From: Cladocopium goreaui
Taxonomy: Eukaryota; Sar; Dinophyceae; Suessiales; Symbiodiniaceae
Length of the DNA stretch: 64,000 nucleotides
Assembly: GCA_947184155.2 (NCBI GenBank)
Contig: CAMXCT020002358.1
Span: 385,001 to 449,000 of the forward strand
Direction: 5' to 3'
Part shown: one piece after another, positions 12,861 to 24,485 of the stretch
Position numbering within the stretch: position 1 is the stretch's first letter
Layout: each line of letters opens with the position of its first letter
Translations under genes and position numbers: made by a program
The notes under the pieces: generated by a model
The model's input: only the letters and a program-made list of their open reading frames with translations
Databases searched by the model: none
Told to the model about the DNA's origin: nothing

Positions 12861-14164
12861 GTTTTTTTTATGTGAAGATGCTTTCATCACAGTACCTCTC
12901 AAAAAATGCGCGTTTCTACAATTTGCACACCTGCGCCCCCCATGGGTACCCCTTCTGTATAAGTACCATAAACCATAGTTATTGGAGTTATAAACCAACT
13001 CCGCTATCGTTTGGGGGCCCCACTTTGTGGATGGATGGATACCCTTCGGTAGTCATGGCTGGCTGGGAAAGTCCCGAAACAAATGGAGGGTTCCATGGTA
13101 ACATCGAAATAAATGGGCCATGGCTTCCAGTCATGTTTGATCACCGGCGGGTATAGTTGCGGGTGCTATGGATAGATTTATGGTGAGTGGGTTGAAACCT
13201 GACTATTTCTTAGTTGTGCTTAGTACTTGATGGTTCATCCCACTTACTAAGTGGGTTATAAGCTCGGTCATAAGTGGATTAACCCTACTTATTCCCTCTT
13301 TAACTCGGGATATAACCCACTTGCTAACTATCATTTTCATAGTCCCAGCAACCCCCAGCAACCCATCCATTCCCTACTAAGCACCAGTAAGATTTTCAAC
13401 CATGGTGAACGATAGATTATCCACAGATGAACCGTTATTTACACAGCGCAGTGGGATCCAGAATCCAGAATCATCCAGTATCCATGTATCTGGGTAAATG
13501 ACATGACGACCTAAGCCTGTTCTCCCGAACCCTGGAATCATGCTTAATAAGGGAAATCATCCCCTCTTATAGCCTTATTTCAGGTTTGTGAATTATTATA
13601 ATTTACCCAGATGTATGAGTGATTATGGATTGGATTCAATTTAGAATCCCATGGCGCAATGTTTTTGAAATGGCCATCTGGGATCTTCAATGACAAACGT
13701 GCGGTCAAATTTTCACATCCAGTCATTGAATGGGGTATTAGGTGATACATGACTGGATGGTTGGGATATTCAAACATCATCAGAACACATCTCCCAAATA
13801 CTCATCATCATTTAATACTTGATGGGATAGTGACTGTATAGGATACATATTACATATCCCAGTCATTAGAACACATCATATAATGGGATTGTGGTTGAAT
13901 ATGACTGGACAGTAGGGTATAATGGGATTAAATCAGAAGAGTTCCTACTCCCGTGCCCCTATGAAAAACCTCCGTATAAACCTTAGTGTTGAAACAACCA
14001 TGGTGACTTGGGGATCAACCATTTTAGCAATGGGAGATCTTCAGGATCCGATTTAAAGGAGGTACTTACCTACCTTTCCCATTAAAAAAAGGATTTTAAG
14101 AAAGCCATATGGGGGTTGTCTCAAAATGTGGATCTTGAGGATTCCAACGTCAAAGTCATGACAG

Positions 14165-14250
14165 ACCATGACGAGTCGTCGACGCCGGCGTGTCAACGTC
14201 CTCATCATGCACGATATCATCTTCCATGAGGCTGCTGTCAACGAATTCAG
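14165..14250 (-). CDS. Exon, acidic segment (EFVDSSLMEDDIVHDEDVDT)
   Basis: Minus frame EFVDSSLMEDDIVHDEDVDT, PASTTRHG, then a GT. Plus and third frames are much less protein-like. Confidence 0.5.
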
Positions 14251-14349
14251 TTGGTCAATTCTGAAACTTAAGTTGGTTTCTACTTCTTGCTTGGTTTCAT
14301 ATGTTTCATGGATATTTTAGATGATATGATTCATATGATCTTTGAGACA

Positions 14350-14505
14350 TCATGAAATGAAACCAGAGGTTACCAGATCCATCGAGATCAACTGGTCCAT
14401 CTTTTTCGGACTTGGCACATCTTTCAGTATCCTTGGGGCTTGCTGTGAAACGCGAACGCTGCCGAGCCAAATGGGTGCAGATTGGAAAACCCCTGGTTGT
14501 CCTAC
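14350..14505 (-). CDS. Exon, unknown (VFQSAPIWLGSVRVSQQAPR)
   Basis: After TGTAG the minus frame reads QPGVFQSAPIWLGSVRVSQQ, then APRILKDVPSPKKMDQLISM. It is near other minus exons at 14.2 and 14.9 kb and could belong to the same gene. Confidence 0.5.
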   Translation of the reverse strand, partial: VGQPGVFQSAPIWLGSVRVSQQAPRILKDVPSPKKMDQLISMDLVTSGFIS

Positions 14506-14545
14506 AGGAAATTCATCGTCAAATGGTGGGTTCTCCACATCTACT

Positions 14546-14745
14546 GCTTGGTGGTTGACCTTTCAACCCCTCTGAACAATGATGGAGTGAAAGTCAGTTG
14601 GGATTATGACATTCCCAACTATTGGGGAAAATCAAACATGTTCCAAACCACCAGTTGTAAATTCCTACGTATTGATTGTCTCATCAAATCCCATTGATTG
14701 TCGCATTAAATCCGGGCTAAGTGGCTAATAACCAGGGTATTTTAG
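14546..14745. repeat. Intron segment repeated at 39538-39840 and 44263-44529/45465
   Basis: A family-A MITE followed by the same unique-looking tail (TCATCAAATCCCATTGATTG..., AAGTGGCTA..ACCA). The three copies are segmental duplicates, or a larger repeat that includes the MITE. Confidence 0.6.
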
Positions 14746-14824
14746 TTACTGATTTTTTCCAGATCTGCGGATTATCAACCACCAACTCTGGTGAAATGTC
14801 CATTGGCAAAATGGAGAAAAAAAC

Positions 14825-14895
14825 TGATCTCTGACCCCTTGGGGTCGATCCACAGCAGTGAAGAAGGGCCCCTTTCGAAAGGCGGGGCTACCCTT
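14825..14895 (-). CDS. Exon-like island (PAFRKGPFFTAVDRPQGVRD)
   Basis: After GGGTAG the minus frame gives PAFRKGPFFTAVDRPQGVRD. Short, GC-rich, single open frame. Confidence 0.4.
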
Positions 14896-15559
14896 TATAC
14901 TGGATGAGAATGGGATTTCCCCCGTGGATTGTGATATTCCCAATGATCCTCAGGTAATGACTAACATAGCTATGGAAAATCACCATCTTTAATACTAGAC
15001 AAACAAATACTGGTTGGTGGTTTCAACCCCTCTGAAAAATATGAGTTCGTCAGTTCATGGATGGTGATATTCCCAATGATCCTCAGGTAATCACTAACAT
15101 AGCGAACTGGAAGCCATGGCCCAGTTGAAAGTTCGTTGATTTACCCATTAAAAAAAATGGTGGATCTTTCCAGTTCGCTATATTGGTAAACATACAAAAG
15201 ACCATGATCATTTGCCAGAGGGTATTCCCAATGATATTGGTCTTTTTTATCCCCCACTCATCAACGCATCATTTGTTAAACCGCATCCCAGAGAATGATC
15301 AACCACAGCTCAAGCATCATTTGACCTCCAGAAAATTCACATGACGACCCTGGCATGACTTCGGGGTTGGAAGATTAGTGAAACCACTAAGAATGGGTTA
15401 ATTTCAGGGTCGAACTGTTAATTTACCAGAGGGTATCCGTTATATACTCATATGATCTCATATGTTTCATGATCAAAACATATTAAAACCATAAAAGTGA
15501 CTCATGATTTTTTCATGATCAAAACATATTAAAACCATGTAAACTGTGATGCTTCATCC

Positions 15560-15700
15560 AACAGGCGGTTCGACTCTGCTTCGCCACGGATGCTTCGCCC
15601 CATCCAGCCTGTCTCAGGACTTTCTTTGTGGCCTCTCCGAGCGCTCGGAAGTGGGGTCACTCGAGAAAGGCGCGTTTTTCGTAGTGGGAAACTGGACGGC
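15560..15700. other. GC-rich exon-like island, strand unclear
   Basis: Several frames are open. Minus readings include TPLPSARRGHKESPETGWMG and PHFRALGEATKKVLRQAGWG; the plus strand is also open. Composition says exon; the frame cannot be chosen by eye. Confidence 0.35.
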
Positions 15701-16899
15701 AAAATCATGGGCTAATATGGATTAGTTACTATCATAGGAATTGGTTTCAGGGAAAAATCGACAGGACACCTACTGGTTTTCTGGGAATTTTAGGAACCTA
15801 AAATGGAGGTACTGTAGTATAAGGCTATTATTTCTGCGGATACCTGAAATTTCGCCCTGAAATTTTAGCCTTATGGCCTTAGGACTTGGAGACAAGCACC
15901 ATTTTTCTTGGCATACGCCGCACGTTTTTTTTGGGTGAAATCTATCCACTGAGTCCACGGAGTTCAGTGGCTTGGGGGGTCACCTTTGATGTGTAAATCA
16001 CTGTGACATCCCTAGATTCTGTGAGGCCCCCCGAAACGTGATGTAAACGTTGGATGTCACAAGTTAGCCCCAGTAACTACCCTCTGGTAATTTAACATAG
16101 CTATTGAAAATGACCATTTTTAATGGGAAAACTCACTATAAATGGCCATTTTCAATAGCTATGTTAAATTACCAGTAACTAGTTCGTGATTTGCGTACCA
16201 TTCAAACCAGTTCGTGACATTGGAGTTAGAACATTTCACTACCCTGAATTCTTGGGCCATCAAAGGGGACGATTCCCCGAAACCTAACTATGATATACAA
16301 AGAAATTATAGTGAGGGAGAACAGGGTTCGGTCGTGATGAAATTTACCCAGACCAATGACATCCCTAGATTCTGTTCATTGTCACCAAAAAAACTGTTCT
16401 GTTTAAACTTAGGAGATGCAGGACTTTGGAAGCCAAAAAAAAGAACAGAAGATTACATGGTTCCCATTCTTGACAGGTTCAATCTAGATGTTTGAGGGTC
16501 AAATTGCAGTGTGTCTTGCTTCGTCAGTTTTTCAAGGTGAAAAAATCACTATTTCGGATGCCGAAAAAACCCAATTTGATTAATCTTCTCATGATGAATC
16601 AAAAACCATTTACCATCTGGTTATGACTAACAGTTTGCCATGGAAAAACCCTTATAAATGGAGGTTTCTAGCTGGGAAAATCATCGATTTCGATTAGGGC
16701 CATCGAAAAACCATGGCTACGCTAGTCATAACCATCCCCCACATGACGAAACCTAGTATAAACTATCCCCTAAAAAATGCTATGTTTATGGCAATCCCCA
16801 TTTAAAAATCCTCATCAATCCCCATTAAAAAACCCATCAAATCCTCACCACAAAATTCAAGCAACTCGCATCAAATCACCATGAAAAATCCATCATTTT

Positions 16900-17230
16900 T
16901 CATAGACAAATCGCCACAAAATCCCATGGGAAATCCACATATTGCCCATTAACTATTATAATTAATAGAATATCATCAATTAACCATTAATTATTGATAT
17001 CATAATCAATGGGTAATATCAATGGCTAATATCAATAGTTAATCAATGGCTAATATCAATGGCTATTACAATATCATATTAGCCATTGATTAACTATTGA
17101 TAATATCTATGTAAACAAACCCACAAATTACCAGAATAATCTGTACTCCATATTGTTTTAACAAATTATCTGTAATATAGGATAATTAATCTATAGGATA
17201 TCTGTTATATATTACCAGAAAAAAAATAGC
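16900..17230. repeat. AT-rich TAATATCAATGGC repeat
   Basis: Short direct and inverted repeats of AATATCAATGGCT; no gene seen. Confidence 0.6.
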
Positions 17231-17632
17231 ATGGAATATTGACTACCATCTGGTTATGACTAACATAGCCATGGTTAAAATCACCATGTTTAATAGGTAA
17301 ACCATCTATTTCTATGGGCCATCTATACCATGGCGATGTTGAATAACCAGGCCGGGTCCCCACAGATTCCCAGAATAATTTCTTCAACGTGGGTATCCCA
17401 ATGATGACCTATGGGAAATCCATGGGAAATCCACCAATTATCCATTCCTTCCCATACAAGGTGGTGCCCCATAGTTAGCTAAGTTGGTGAACATAACTCC
17501 AATAACTATGGTTTATTGTACTTATATCTATAGTTAATGGGGTTTATAAACCAACTTATAACTGGGGGGCACCACCTTGTATAAATTCTGCTAATGGATG
17601 AATTATTTATTAACCATAGAATAATTTCTTAC

Positions 17633-17736
17633 CTTCCATGGAATTCCCACGTCATCGCCTCATCCAGTGTTTCTTTCGTCTCAATCCTCAAAGTCACGAA
17701 CAGATGACCTAAGTGGGCGATCTGCGGGTTCTTATT
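17633..17736 (-). CDS. Exon, unknown (NPQIAHLGHLFVTLRIETKE)
   Basis: Clean boundaries: TTCGCAG acceptor and GGAAG|GTAAG donor; 34 codons plus two bases, NKNPQIAHLGHLFVTLRIET, KETLDEAMTWEFHG. Confidence 0.65.
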
Positions 17737-17749
17737 CTGCGAATCTATG

Positions 17750-18560
17750 GGAAAGACATAGATATTAAGAATTAATGGTGAATAATATCTAAATATATGT
17801 AGTTAACCATTACAAATAGAAATATAATATTATTAAATAGATATTAATAATGGTTCTTCAATGGTTACTATGTTAGTATTGTTAATTAATGATATTCTAT
17901 GAATGATACTAGTTAACGGGTAATCTACTATGGTAATATGTTGTATATTATTGTCATTATTGTCATTATTGATATACAATTACCATATTGTAATAATAGT
18001 AGATATATCATGGTAATCAATCTAGACAAAATGGTAATCTATTGATGGTAATCTATTATCTAAATATTATTGTATTAACTGTCCCAGACTATATTTTATA
18101 AAATGGAGTATCATATGAATGCGAAAAATCATAGTTGATAGTTTTTGTAAGAGCGAGTCATTACATAGTGATATCATGTGATATCAATAAAGATACATAG
18201 TGATATTATTATCCCTACTAACCCTACTACTATATTTAGTGATTATAGGATAATATATATTGATAATACGATAATAGGATCAACTACTAATAGCTATTGT
18301 TATCGTAACAAAACCCTATAGTGGTCATTGCATAGTGATAGTCATGACCATAGTAAGAGAAATGGTCGTGCTATTCACTACGTAAGTATTATAATAAATG
18401 ATTATGTGTTGATTATGGTATATTATACAATTATACCATGAATCTTATTGAAAAAAACAGCAATACATATATATATATATATAATGCGATTAAGAAGAAT
18501 CATGTCAATAAGATGATCGACCAAGTCGGTTTTTACTTGTCTAATTATGTCATAGTTGGT
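17750..18560. other. AT-rich intergenic/intronic stretch
   Basis: Long runs of TAATGGTAAT..., TATA microsatellite near 18466-18482. No exon or MITE recognised. Confidence 0.5.
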
Positions 18561-19621
18561 TTTGTAGATGGGGATACCCAGAAAGTGCCCTAAAGATCAT
18601 GGGATATATCATCAACATTTAGGCAACTTGATTCTAGGGGTACCAACAAACCTCATACTTAGAAGGTCCGCTTGAAAGCTGGATGGACACGATTTGGAAC
18701 GGAATTGCTGTGTGCTTCTTCACTAAACCATGCAAACTCTGGAGAATTGGAATCAACTGACATAAACATCATAAATCGAACATAGATCACCGGAGTGCAG
18801 TCGATTTTATAAAAATCCTCAGTTTATAAATTTCAAAGCATAGAAATCGTCGAGCAAAACTGTCAATTTCAATCCTCAAATTATAAAAATCCACAGTTTT
18901 GAAAGCCGAGAAACGCCAAAGCGGGGTCCCTTATCACGGCTCCCTAAGGCTTGAGATATGCTGAATCCAAACAGATTCTGGGTGAAGTATAGTACCCGGC
19001 CTGGTAAACTGTTACATAACTATGGAAAGATCCACCATTTTTAATAGGTAAATCAACTATAGATGGCAATTTGTATGTTTACCAGAGGGTAATTCAAATC
19101 CCATTAGAATTGTTTTTGAAATTCATATCCCAGTTGTAATGTGAAGATACTCTCAAATCTTTTGCTATTTCAGCATAGATACATATACTTACCCCATATC
19201 CCATTTCCATCCTTCCAGGCCGCAAGTCATGATCAAATTGATCCCAAAAATCACCATGAAATATCACCATGAAATCACCAGTTTGGGTGGTTCAACCCTG
19301 TCTTTATTGGTTATAACCATCAAGCGCTATTTTTCCAGCGAAACATTGCCCATTTGTAGACGATTTTATGATGATTGACCGAACTTCAAACGTGTGATTT
19401 TCCATATCTACAGTCATTACCAGAGGTAAAATCCCAACAAAAATCCCTGTCGTAGCCTAAATTCCCTTGCTTTAAACCACGTTAAACCATGTTTTGATGG
19501 TGAGATCGTCATTAAACCCTATCTAGTTGGTGGTTTCAATCCCTCTGAAACATATTAGTCGGATTGGATCATCATCCCAGCTATTGGGGAAAATAAAAAA
19601 TGTTCCAAACCACCAACCAGC

Positions 19622-19724
19622 TACCCTCTGGTGAACTAACATAGCAATGGAAAATCACCATTCTTAATGGGAAAATCCACTATAAACGGCCATTTTCCAT
19701 TGCTATGTTAGTTCACCAGAGGGT
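19622..19724. repeat. MITE family C, representative copy (near-perfect palindrome)
   Basis: TACCCTCTGGTGAACTAACA at the left is matched by its reverse complement at the right (...GTTCACCAGAGGGTA); body CATAGC..GGAAAATCACCAT..AATGG. A variant ends CAGGCCGGGTA. Other clear copies: 32038-32159, 32631-32745, 35228-35343, 36969-37076, 37409-37510, 38071-38210, 38332-38437, 38533-38644, 39380-39484, 47624-47729, 54769-54868; many partial copies at 3586-3740, 5400-5588, 16080-16170, 16610-16735, 17245-17358, 18993-19092, 24023-24131, 29050-29176 and 49491-49595. Confidence 0.85.
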
Positions 19725-19759
19725 ATTTTTATTGCTAAAATCCCAAGAATCAGAAAATC

Positions 19760-19890
19760 CCCCGCACCTCTGCGTGTGGGTCGGCTCAGCTCTGGCATAC
19801 CAGCGTTGAGGATACAGCGCTGGCGAAGGCGAGCAACCGGAGGTGGGTGACTTTGGGGGAAAATCACTGGATTTTGGGGGCCATAGGATT
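19760..19890 (-). CDS. Exon-like GC-rich island
   Basis: Minus frames include VTHLRLLAFASAVSSTLVCQ (hydrophobic) and VARLRQRCILNAGMPELSRP. Flanked by a perfect family-C element (19622-19724) and a family-F fragment. Frame unresolved. Confidence 0.35.
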
Positions 19891-20461
19891 GGCGATTCCT
19901 GGTTAGTAACTGGGGTTTGTTTACCCCCTATATCTATCCCAATGAAATAATCCATTTACTAACTAGTTAACTAATTCCATGGCCCATCTAAGTAGGGTTT
20001 AGGCCCCATTGGATTTAGGGAAATCTAGCATTCGAGAAATAGGGCTTGTTGGTGGTATACCTACCCCTCTGAAAAAAATATGAAAGTCAGTTGGGATTAT
20101 GAACTTCCCAATATGATGAAAAAAAATGTTCCAAACCACCAGCCAGAGGGGTTTGGAGCCTTTAGAAGCAAAATCTACAGGAAACCCCTATTGTTGGTGG
20201 TGAAAACCAAGCTTTTTCTATAGATTTTCCCTTTAAGCAATGAGAAACGGAGACTCGCTCACCAGGGGTCCCCACCACTCACCAGATCTATTGGCAGTCT
20301 CATTGAGTTTTTCTCATCGATTTTTGTGTTGGGGGCTGGTGGAACACCAGAATTTCTTGGTTGGCAAGAGGAAAACAGGAAAACCTGCAAGTTCTTCGAT
20401 TTTGACTATTATATTATTATATTTTCCAAAAGTATGTGTACAAATTAACTATATCTAAAAC

Positions 20462-20609
20462 CTGCAACTTCAGGAAGTGACTTTTCATCACTTTTCAAAA
20501 CGGCGTGCAAAATGGCAGTGGCGAAAATGAATGCGCCTCGAGGGAATTCTAACACGTGGGTCTGAGCATTGGCCCACATCCCTTGTTGCTTCAGATGTGA
20601 AATACATGG
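20462..20609 (-). CDS. Exon, unknown (THVLEFPRGAFIFATAILHA)
   Basis: Frame is open from the end of a family-A MITE (CCAACCAG at 20610, which could serve as acceptor, phase 0) through KQQGMWANAQTHVLEFPRGA and FIFATAILHAVLKSDEKSLP to GCAG|GTTTTAG. Another acceptor (CTGAAG at 20589) is also in frame. Confidence 0.6.
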
Positions 20610-20915
20610 CTGGTTGGTGGTTGACCTACCCCTCTGAAAAATATGAAAACTCGTCAGTTGGGATGATGAAATTCCCCACTGAATGGAAAGCCATAAAATT
20701 CCATGGTTCCAAGCCACCAACCAGTGGGATTTTCCATGTAATCTACAATGTGGGGCCCCCTAGATATCTAAGTTGGTTTATAAGCCCCAATAACTAGAGT
20801 TATAAGTACCATAAACCATAGTTATTAGAGTTATAAACCAACTTAGCTATCTAGGGGGCCTCACTTTGAACCATCCAGCGATTTTTTTGGGGTACCCCCA
20901 TGACGAATCGGAAAC

Positions 20916-20989
20916 CCTCACTGGATAGATCCCCCGCCTGCAGTTTCTGAGTGTTCCCCGGAGCCACGAAGAGAATGCTGCCAGGAGAC
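20916..20989 (-). CDS. Exon, unknown (SPGSILFVAPGNTQKLQAGD)
   Basis: After TCATTAG: SPGSILFVAPGNTQKLQAGD, LSSEG. The intron down to the 20609 exon is essentially a family-B element (20746-20868) followed by a family-A element (20610-20724). Confidence 0.58.
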
Positions 20990-21049
20990 CTAATGAAAAT
21001 GCGTTAGAAGTGTGGCGGGGGCAAAACACCCATGGGACATGGGAAAAGA

Positions 21050-21300
21050 ATAGGATATATATATATATATATATATATGTGAATTACTAGCATGCTATAA
21101 ATATATCATATATTCCAATATGGCAATATAAGGGAAACATCATGGGAATATAATTGGAATATATGATATATGTAATACCATGGGGATATTATAATGGGAA
21201 TATTTGATATATGATAATGGGAATACCATTGGAATATATGATATATGATATATGATATATGATATATGATATATGATAATGGGAATATAATTGGAATATA
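21050..21300. repeat. ATATGATAT / GGAATATA microsatellite
   Basis: (AT)n at 21055-21078, then tandem ATATGATAT and GGGAATATAATT units. Confidence 0.75.
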
Positions 21301-21840
21301 ATGGAATTCTTTTGCATTCGAACTGAGGATTTTACTATGAGAAACTGGCGATATAATGGGGATATTCTATGGGATATGTGTGAGAGATTAATAGAATATT
21401 GGCTAAGACCTTCCGGTCATCTGACACGGCAATTGAAATTTTCCCATCGCACGTTGGGTGATTTACCTATTGAGAATGATACAAGGTGGTGCCCCCCAGT
21501 TATAAGTTGGTTTATAAACCCCATTAACTATAGATATATAAGTACAATAAACCATAGTTTTTGGAGTTATGTTCACCAACTTAGCTAACTATGGGGCACC
21601 ACCTTGTATACTATGGTAATATCATCTCATTGCACGTAAGTTGGGAGATGGCAGCATAGATTAGGATGTAAGCATTGCCAATCAGCCAGAGGGCCCCTGC
21701 AAAAAGTGGACCAAATTCTTTGCTGGTGAACGTAGATATTCCCATTAATACCAAACGACTAGTGAGGATTAGTTTGTATCCATGTAAGATTGACCTACTA
21801 AACTAACATCTAAGATCTGAAATCCATTGATGCGAGTAAA

Positions 21841-22131
21841 TTGGGACTGACTGTCATCAAACGCCATGGGATTTTTCAACTCTTTCAACAGGGGTATCAG
21901 ACAGGGATTCGATTCGACCTGCCAATGCCACCAGACATGGATAACCCGGAGGAATTAACTTGCCAAAGACTAGAGAGCACTAACGATGCAATCAGAATAC
22001 AGAGTTGCTCTCAACCCAAAATGCGCTTGGCGAGTAAAAAAAAGGGGAAATTGGGCAGATCGGTCCCGGGTCCGAAATTCACATCGATTTACTGCAATTC
22101 ACATTCTAAAACTAGATTACAATCCATCTAG
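21841..22131 (+). CDS. Possible plus-strand exon, unknown
   Basis: Plus frame of 96 codons containing PMPPDMDNPEELTCQRLEST and MRLASKKKGKLGRS. Non-repetitive. Flanked by family-G and family-B elements. No clear splice sites chosen; could be chance. Confidence 0.3.
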   Translation: MGLTVIKRHGIFQLFQQGYQTGIRFDLPMPPDMDNPEELTCQRLESTNDAIRIQSCSQPKMRLASKKKGKLGRSVPGPKFTSIYCNSHSKTRLQSI

Positions 22132-22506
22132 GTTGCTACAATGTGAGGCCCCCAAGATAGCTAAGTTGGTGCAAATAACTCCAATAACTATGGTTTATGG
22201 TACTTATAACTATAGTTACTGGGGCTTTTGTTAACCAACTAACATCACTGGGAGGCCTCACATTGTAATAGATTACCTGTAATGGCTTGCAGCAAGCATA
22301 TGATTTGTTTTTCAGATCACAATGAGTCATTTGATTCCACTCGTCTCAGCATGAAAACTCGCACATAACTGGTGAATTCTATGGTTGATGGATGTAAAAA
22401 TGGAGAGTATCATGGTTTTACCCACATTAATCTATTCACCACCCAAAAATTGGTTATAAATCACTATTCATGGATTATAATCAATATTAATCACAATTAA
22501 TCACTA

Positions 22507-22618
22507 CTGGTTGGTGGTATACCTACCCCTCTGAAAAATATGAGTTCGTCAGTTGGGGTTTTCCTATTCCCAGCTGATTGAAAGTCATAATCCATTCATG
22601 TTCCAAACCACCAACCAG
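22507..22618. repeat. MITE family A, representative copy
   Basis: About 100-115 bp, ends CTGGTTGGTGGT and ACCACCAACCAG, inner core CCCCTCTGAAAAAT...GAGTTCGTCAGTTGGGA...CATGTTCCAA. Other copies: 1507-1613, 3109-3205, 4405-4492 (3' end lost), 4862-4978, 6493-6594, 9795-9907, 14546-14654, 15010-15055 (partial), 19522-19620, 20045-20146, 20610-20724, 23016-23121, 26515-26618, 28346-28466, 34012-34129, 39538-39638, 43613-43714, 44263-44376, 46661-46772, 47238-47456 (interrupted), 50123-50224, 50887-51095 (expanded), 52351-52409 (inverted, partial), 53450-53549, 53738-53836, 55428-55531 (cut by LINE). Most are in the same orientation. The ends carry G|GT and CAG|, so each could act as an intron. 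Confidence 0.85.
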
Positions 22619-22639
22619 ACTATGAAAATAGGCGCAACA

Positions 22640-22960
22640 TAAAACAACGGCCCATCCCCTGAGATTTTCTGGCCGCTTCTTTGTCTCCAGTAGTGCTGAC
22701 CGATCCTGATTTCAGATTGGCAGAAATGGCGGTGTTTCAACCTTTGGAAGCGAAAATTTGGAGCCAACAAACATTGCAAATGATCTGCAAGAAAATGTTG
22801 CAACCGAGAAACATGGAATTCAACAAACATGGGGGATTTCATGGACGTGTCATTGTTACGACAAGTCAAACCTAAGGACGTCTTTCAAGAAATTGTATCC
22901 ATGCGCAGATTTGCAGCTAACCCGTTGGGTTCACATAGTGAATCATACACCATGTGAAGG
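22640..22960. other. Exon-like island, both strands open
   Basis: Plus frame reads VVLTDPDFRLAEMAVFQPLE, AKIWSQQTLQMICKKMLQ; minus frame reads MKSPMFVEFHVSRLQHFLAD. Unique sequence between two family-A elements. Confidence 0.3.
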
Positions 22961-23611
22961 AACACCAAAAGGGCTACCCTCTGGGAATCTTGACACAGCT
23001 ATGGAAAATTGTCATCTGGTTGGTGGTTGAACTACCCCTTTGAAAAATGATGGAGTTCGTCAGTTGGGATGATGACATTCCCAACTGAATGGGAAAAAAC
23101 ATGTTCCAAAGCACCAACCAGTCATGTATAGATGATTTATCAATGAAAGTGATGATTTTCTTATGGTCCATAGCCATTTTAAATTGCCAGTGTGTACAAA
23201 TAAAACTATGTCAAAATTAAACAAGGGCTTGTCTGAAGATCAGGGTCCAAACCCGAAAAAAAAAACATGACCAACAACCTACAAGAAAGGCCTTGTAAAG
23301 TTATGTTTCTAGTTTTATGAACCCATTGACTATGCAGATACTATATAGTTATATCCCGAATAAACCCAACAGGTAACCAAGTCTTGAACCATGAAAATAC
23401 CACTATCCCATCACATTATACTGGCGGCAAATAGGTATAAATTGGTATCCCTATTATGGATTATCATAATCCCAAAATAATTACCCTCTGGATATTCAAC
23501 ATAGCCATGGAAAATGGCCCATTTATAGTGTTAAATAACCAGAGGGTAGGTAGTATAAATCCCTATATCAACCAGTCAACTATGGTATTTTGAATGGCTC
23601 AATGGCTCACC

Positions 23612-23675
23612 ATTAAGAACTTGCGATGACCGGATTCGATACCGGCAGATGACGGGGACCATAGAACGAGGTAGC
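23612..23675 (-). CDS. Short exon-like island
   Basis: GC-rich patch amid AT-rich repeats; minus frame QLPRSMVPVICRYRIRSSQ then GT. Weak. Confidence 0.3.
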
Positions 23676-23689
23676 TGAACGGGGGATGG

Positions 23690-24010
23690 GATGGGATGAT
23701 AATTATACATATTATCAGTAGTTATATATATCTAATGATTAATCCTTTCTCCTAGTTATAATGGTTATATATAATATCTAATGATAATATCTCATAGTTT
23801 CTGATTAGTTATATGTAGATTATGAACCAGTAGTTATATATATATATATACCCCGTATGATTCATGGTTGACTTCTCAGAGATTTCTGAAAAAATCCCTA
23901 ATCCCTATGTTACATAGAATCATCCGTATTCCATGAGTTAGTAGTGATATATCCCACTATCAATGGCAATATATATATATATAGATCGCTCAAGTTTCAT
24001 ATATAATGTG
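23690..24010. other. AT-rich stretch with TA microsatellites
   Basis: GTTATATATATCTAATGATT-type sequence; no gene or MITE seen. Confidence 0.5.
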
Positions 24011-24149
24011 ATATCAATAAATTACCCTCTGGTAATTTGACATAGCTATTGAAAATGGACCATTTATAGTTGATTTACCGAGTAAAAATGGTGATTTTCC
24101 ATAGTTATGTAAACGTTTACCAGGCCGGGTATACCCACAAGAATTCACC

Positions 24150-24298
24150 ATCAACCACCATTGCGACACCAAGAGGGTCTCCTGCGCGCGGAAATAGGCT
24201 CTGTTCTCAAAGTAGGTAAAACCGGACCATCCGTTGCGACGGCAAACGTCCTGGTCCGGTAAGGTCAAAAAGGGCTCCGAAGGTCGAAGGTTCTTCGT
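24150..24298 (-). CDS. Exon, possibly part of a PAN/Apple-like domain
   Basis: Minus frame RPSEPFLTLPDQDVCRRNGW, SGFTYFENRAYFRAQETLLV. With the next-upstream exon (DACKAF) the pattern C...C..NGWSGFTY..AYFR recalls PAN/Apple-like modules; this is inference. Confidence 0.55.
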
Positions 24299-24419
24299 TT
24301 TCAGAAACCTCCAAGTAGGCGATATCCCATGATAATCTATGATATACCCTTCAAAATCCCATGGAAAATCACCATTTCTCACCATTTTTCTATGAAATCG
24401 CCAATTTTTCGCCTTTTTT

Positions 24420-24485
24420 TCTCCGGTTCCCCCGGTGGTTCCCCGGCGGTTCCCCGGTTCCCCCGGTGGTTCCCCGAGGGATCCC
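24420..24485. repeat. GC-rich GGTTCCCC(C)GGT tandem
   Basis: Five or six 10-13-bp units directly abutting an exon at its 3' side; strongly unlike the AT-rich surroundings. Confidence 0.7.

Larger units (their letters stand above)
10375..12957. mobile_element. 2583-bp TIR element, 8-bp target duplication, no coding sequence
   Basis: Flanked by direct TATAAGTA (10367-10374 and 12958-12965). Left end GAGAGCGGGTAGTCATGGGG and complement of the right end CAGAAGGGGTACCCATGGGG are imperfect inverted repeats that continue GGCG(A/C). Inside are a 1.6-kb ATTAATCATT array and a hairpin tandem array. About 90 bp of the right end recur inverted at 12071-12165. Eight-bp duplications are typical of hAT-like elements (also seen for MULE and P); class not assigned. 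No transposase, so non-autonomous. Confidence 0.7.
10313..13028. repeat. Family-B MITE split by a 2.58-kb insertion
   Basis: 10313-10374 is the left half (CAATGTGGGGCCCCCTAG...TTATAAGTA); 12958-13028 is the right half (TATAAGTACCATAAACC...GGGGGCCCCACTTTG). Joined they make one ordinary family-B element. Confidence 0.75.

Noticed and set aside
11988-12998. Open frames of 130-310 codons on both strands over the tandem array
   Set aside because: They follow the 150-bp repeat period and poly-A/T tracts (Lys/Phe repeats) and are open in several frames at once, so they are repeat artefacts.
16214-16495. 93-codon plus frame
   Set aside because: Mostly a family-D repeat copy (16243-16353).
19622-19724. 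Strong palindrome as transcription terminator
   Set aside because: The same palindrome recurs dozens of times as a transposable element and has no terminator context.
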